The position numbers were made by a program, and so were the translations under genes. DNA of 64,000 nucleotides from Durusdinium trenchii. Its lineage: Eukaryota; Sar; Dinophyceae; Suessiales; Symbiodiniaceae. The notes beneath the pieces were generated by a model. That model was not told the DNA's origin, made no database searches, and worked only from the letters and a program-made list of their open reading frames with translations. This document shows, piece after piece, positions 62,697 to 64,000 of the stretch. Location of the stretch: positions 170,841 through 234,840 of the forward strand of contig CAXAMN010008446.1 of the NCBI GenBank assembly GCA_963970005.1, given 5' to 3'. Position 1 is the first letter of the stretch. The number at the start of each line of letters is the position of its first letter.

Positions 62697-63253
62697 CTGA
62701 CACTGGCCACCAAGTGAAAGTGAAACGAACACATGGTCGCCCCACTGTTTTCTCGGACGACGCGTGACTGGCGTCACACAGTAGAGAGAATACGGCCTGG
62801 TGGGCCCGGACCCCCATGGGTACTAGGGTGCAATCCCCAAACACAAACAAACACACACTTAGACATAGGAGCAAGGACGCTACTAGGGGCTCCTGGCCTT
62901 ACTACTAGCAAGGATGCTACTAGAGGGGGGTCAACCCAGTTGCCCCAGAAATATCTCGAAAAGTGTTAGCTCCACCTGGAGCGGACCCACACCCATTGTG
63001 ACATCAGTGAATCGCCCAGTCACCCACAGTGGCTTTGTCACCTTCCAGTTGGGACATCAAGTCCTTGTCAGTCGGTGCTTCTCGTGATGAACTTGATCGC
63101 ATCAAATATCTGTGCTTCACGACGCTTACACTTGCGATTCCTCGGATCTCTGCACAGCTTGCTGCGTGGTCCCTTTCATTGGACCGGTGATATGTATTTC
63201 CGGGGCGGCTGGGGAAAGCTGATCACTTTCAAATAACTTACTGTCATGCATTC
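62697..63253. other. Stretch without a supported gene
   Basis: Contains a short direct repeat (AAGGACGCTACTAGG near 62873-62887 and AAGGATGCTACTAGA near 62910-62924) that also occurs near 4614-4630. No coding evidence. Confidence 0.35.
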
Positions 63254-63325
63254 AGTACAGTTGAAGGAAAATTAATTCTGCACAACCAAAACGGTGTAGA
63301 AAGCCCTGTGACAATATGGGCAATC

Positions 63326-63502
63326 TCATGAAGTGCTTTTTTTTGACTTTGCAGCTGTTCGTGGTCTGAGACCGCCAGCCTTTCTCATGAAGTGCAGGAT
63401 TTCTATAATTGCCGCCTGCAAAGTATCCACAGGGAAATAGAAGACCGTATGAAAAAACAAGGGTTGGTGTTTTGCGGCACGTTGGGCGAACAATTTTTTG
63501 AG
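63326..63502 (-). CDS. Second exon of the predicted secreted-protein gene (model uncertain)
   Basis: The frame LKKLFAQRAAKHQPLFFHTV FYFPVDTLQAAIIEILHFMR (two runs) is the most protein-like, ending in TGA at 63326. However, the canonical 61-nt intron 63503-63563 (GTAAGT...GTGCAG) would join the first exon to a different frame that stays open to a TGA near 63254. Only an implausible 26-nt intron gives the LKKLF frame. Confidence 0.35.
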   Translation of the reverse strand, partial: LKKLFAQRAAKHQPLFFHTVFYFPVDTLQAAIIEILHFMRKAGGLRPRTAAKSKKSTS

Positions 63503-63563
63503 CTGCACCAAGGGTCCAAAAGCGGGCCCCTTGTTAACTAGCATCCATGGGTTAACTACTTAC

Positions 63564-63990
63564 GCAATGATCTTATGGTGGAAGTGTTCCTTCGGCAAAA
63601 GAATGGAACACCCATGCAAAAATTGGCATCGCCTAAGGGCAATGTATTTTTAAACTGGATCGCGCCCAGGCTCCAAAAGCGGGCCCCTTGGCAGGACTGG
63701 GCAAACTTGTCACTCTTCTCCTGCAAGTGGTTCACGATGGTCTGAAAGTTCTTCATACCATTGTGCTTCAGCAGGTATGCATCCGTGTGCCGGCAACTCG
63801 CTGAAGGAGTCAAGTCCAAAGACAAGCGCTTCCGCACACATCCCTCACCGCCACACCCCTTGGTGAACGACCAAGTGCAATCCTCATGCAGCTGGTCCCA
63901 TTTGGACTTTGACCATTGAACTTCTTCGGTCACACGGACGCAATCGTGACCGGCCAAAAGCAACATGAACAACACGGCCTTCATCTGCAC
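63564..63990 (-). CDS. Predicted secreted cysteine-containing protein, first exon
   Basis: ATG at 63990 (MQMK) or 63984 (MK) starts a typical signal peptide: basic start, hydrophobic core AVLFMLLLAGHDC. The mature part is rich in cysteine, Lys and Ser (CTWSFTKGCGGEGCVRKRLS and FQTIVNHLQEKSDKFAQSCQ). It ends at the strong donor TTGC|GTAAGTAG. The gene runs close to the right edge of the window, and only 10 bases upstream are visible. No family recognised. Confidence 0.6.
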
Positions 63991-64000
63991 ATGCCCGAAG

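Overview
The window looks like nuclear DNA of a dinoflagellate, most likely a Symbiodiniaceae-type alga. This rests on four observations: every well-supported multi-exon gene lies on the minus strand; exons are short and introns often only about 45-150 nt; some predicted introns need GA or GC donors with AG acceptors; and two genes at 46.7-58 kb belong to families that, from memory (no database used), are highly expanded in Symbiodinium genomes. No prokaryotic operons, rRNA, tRNA, CRISPR or origin were seen. Two 10-base runs of N (14273-14282 and 59777-59786) mark scaffold joins.

Layout. 1-8.2 kb: a weakly resolved stretch with scattered possible minus-strand exons, two copies of a palindromic MITE and two smaller stem-loops. 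8.2-26.4 kb (unit 1) and 26.7-44.9 kb (unit 2): an old direct tandem duplication of about 18 kb. Exon-like blocks stay alignable and open in both units. They suggest a polytopic membrane protein (weakly EXS/XPR1-PHO1-like), followed downstream on the minus strand by a histidine-phosphatase (phosphoglycerate-mutase-like) gene. Intervening DNA is heavily rearranged by unit-specific insertions. 46.7-52.4 kb: a nearly complete gene of about 21 exons of the dinoflagellate 'GDWPYLRK' family, whose D, CxxC, D and E landmarks resemble a TNP2/CACTA-like DDE transposase. 52.7-57.9 kb: a second multi-exon gene of the 'MELFSG' family, whose landmarks resemble C5-cytosine methyltransferase motifs I, IV and VI. 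58.8-64 kb: an isolated conserved exon, a 22-bp minisatellite at the second gap, a small membrane-protein gene and the start of a predicted secreted protein.

The most interesting result is at the level of mobile DNA. Two families of about 90-110 bp palindromic MITEs (termini CCCTA...TAGGG and CCCAGA...TCTGGG) have matching flanking trinucleotides. A third family has TA flanks. Because the 18-kb duplication supplies a paralogous empty site for several insertions, the target-site duplications can be read directly. Three-bp duplications with CCCTA ends recall the CACTA group, and the 'GDWPYLRK' gene nearby is a candidate for the matching transposase lineage; that link is a hypothesis. Exon boundaries come from hand translation and splice-phase matching and should be treated as a draft gene model.
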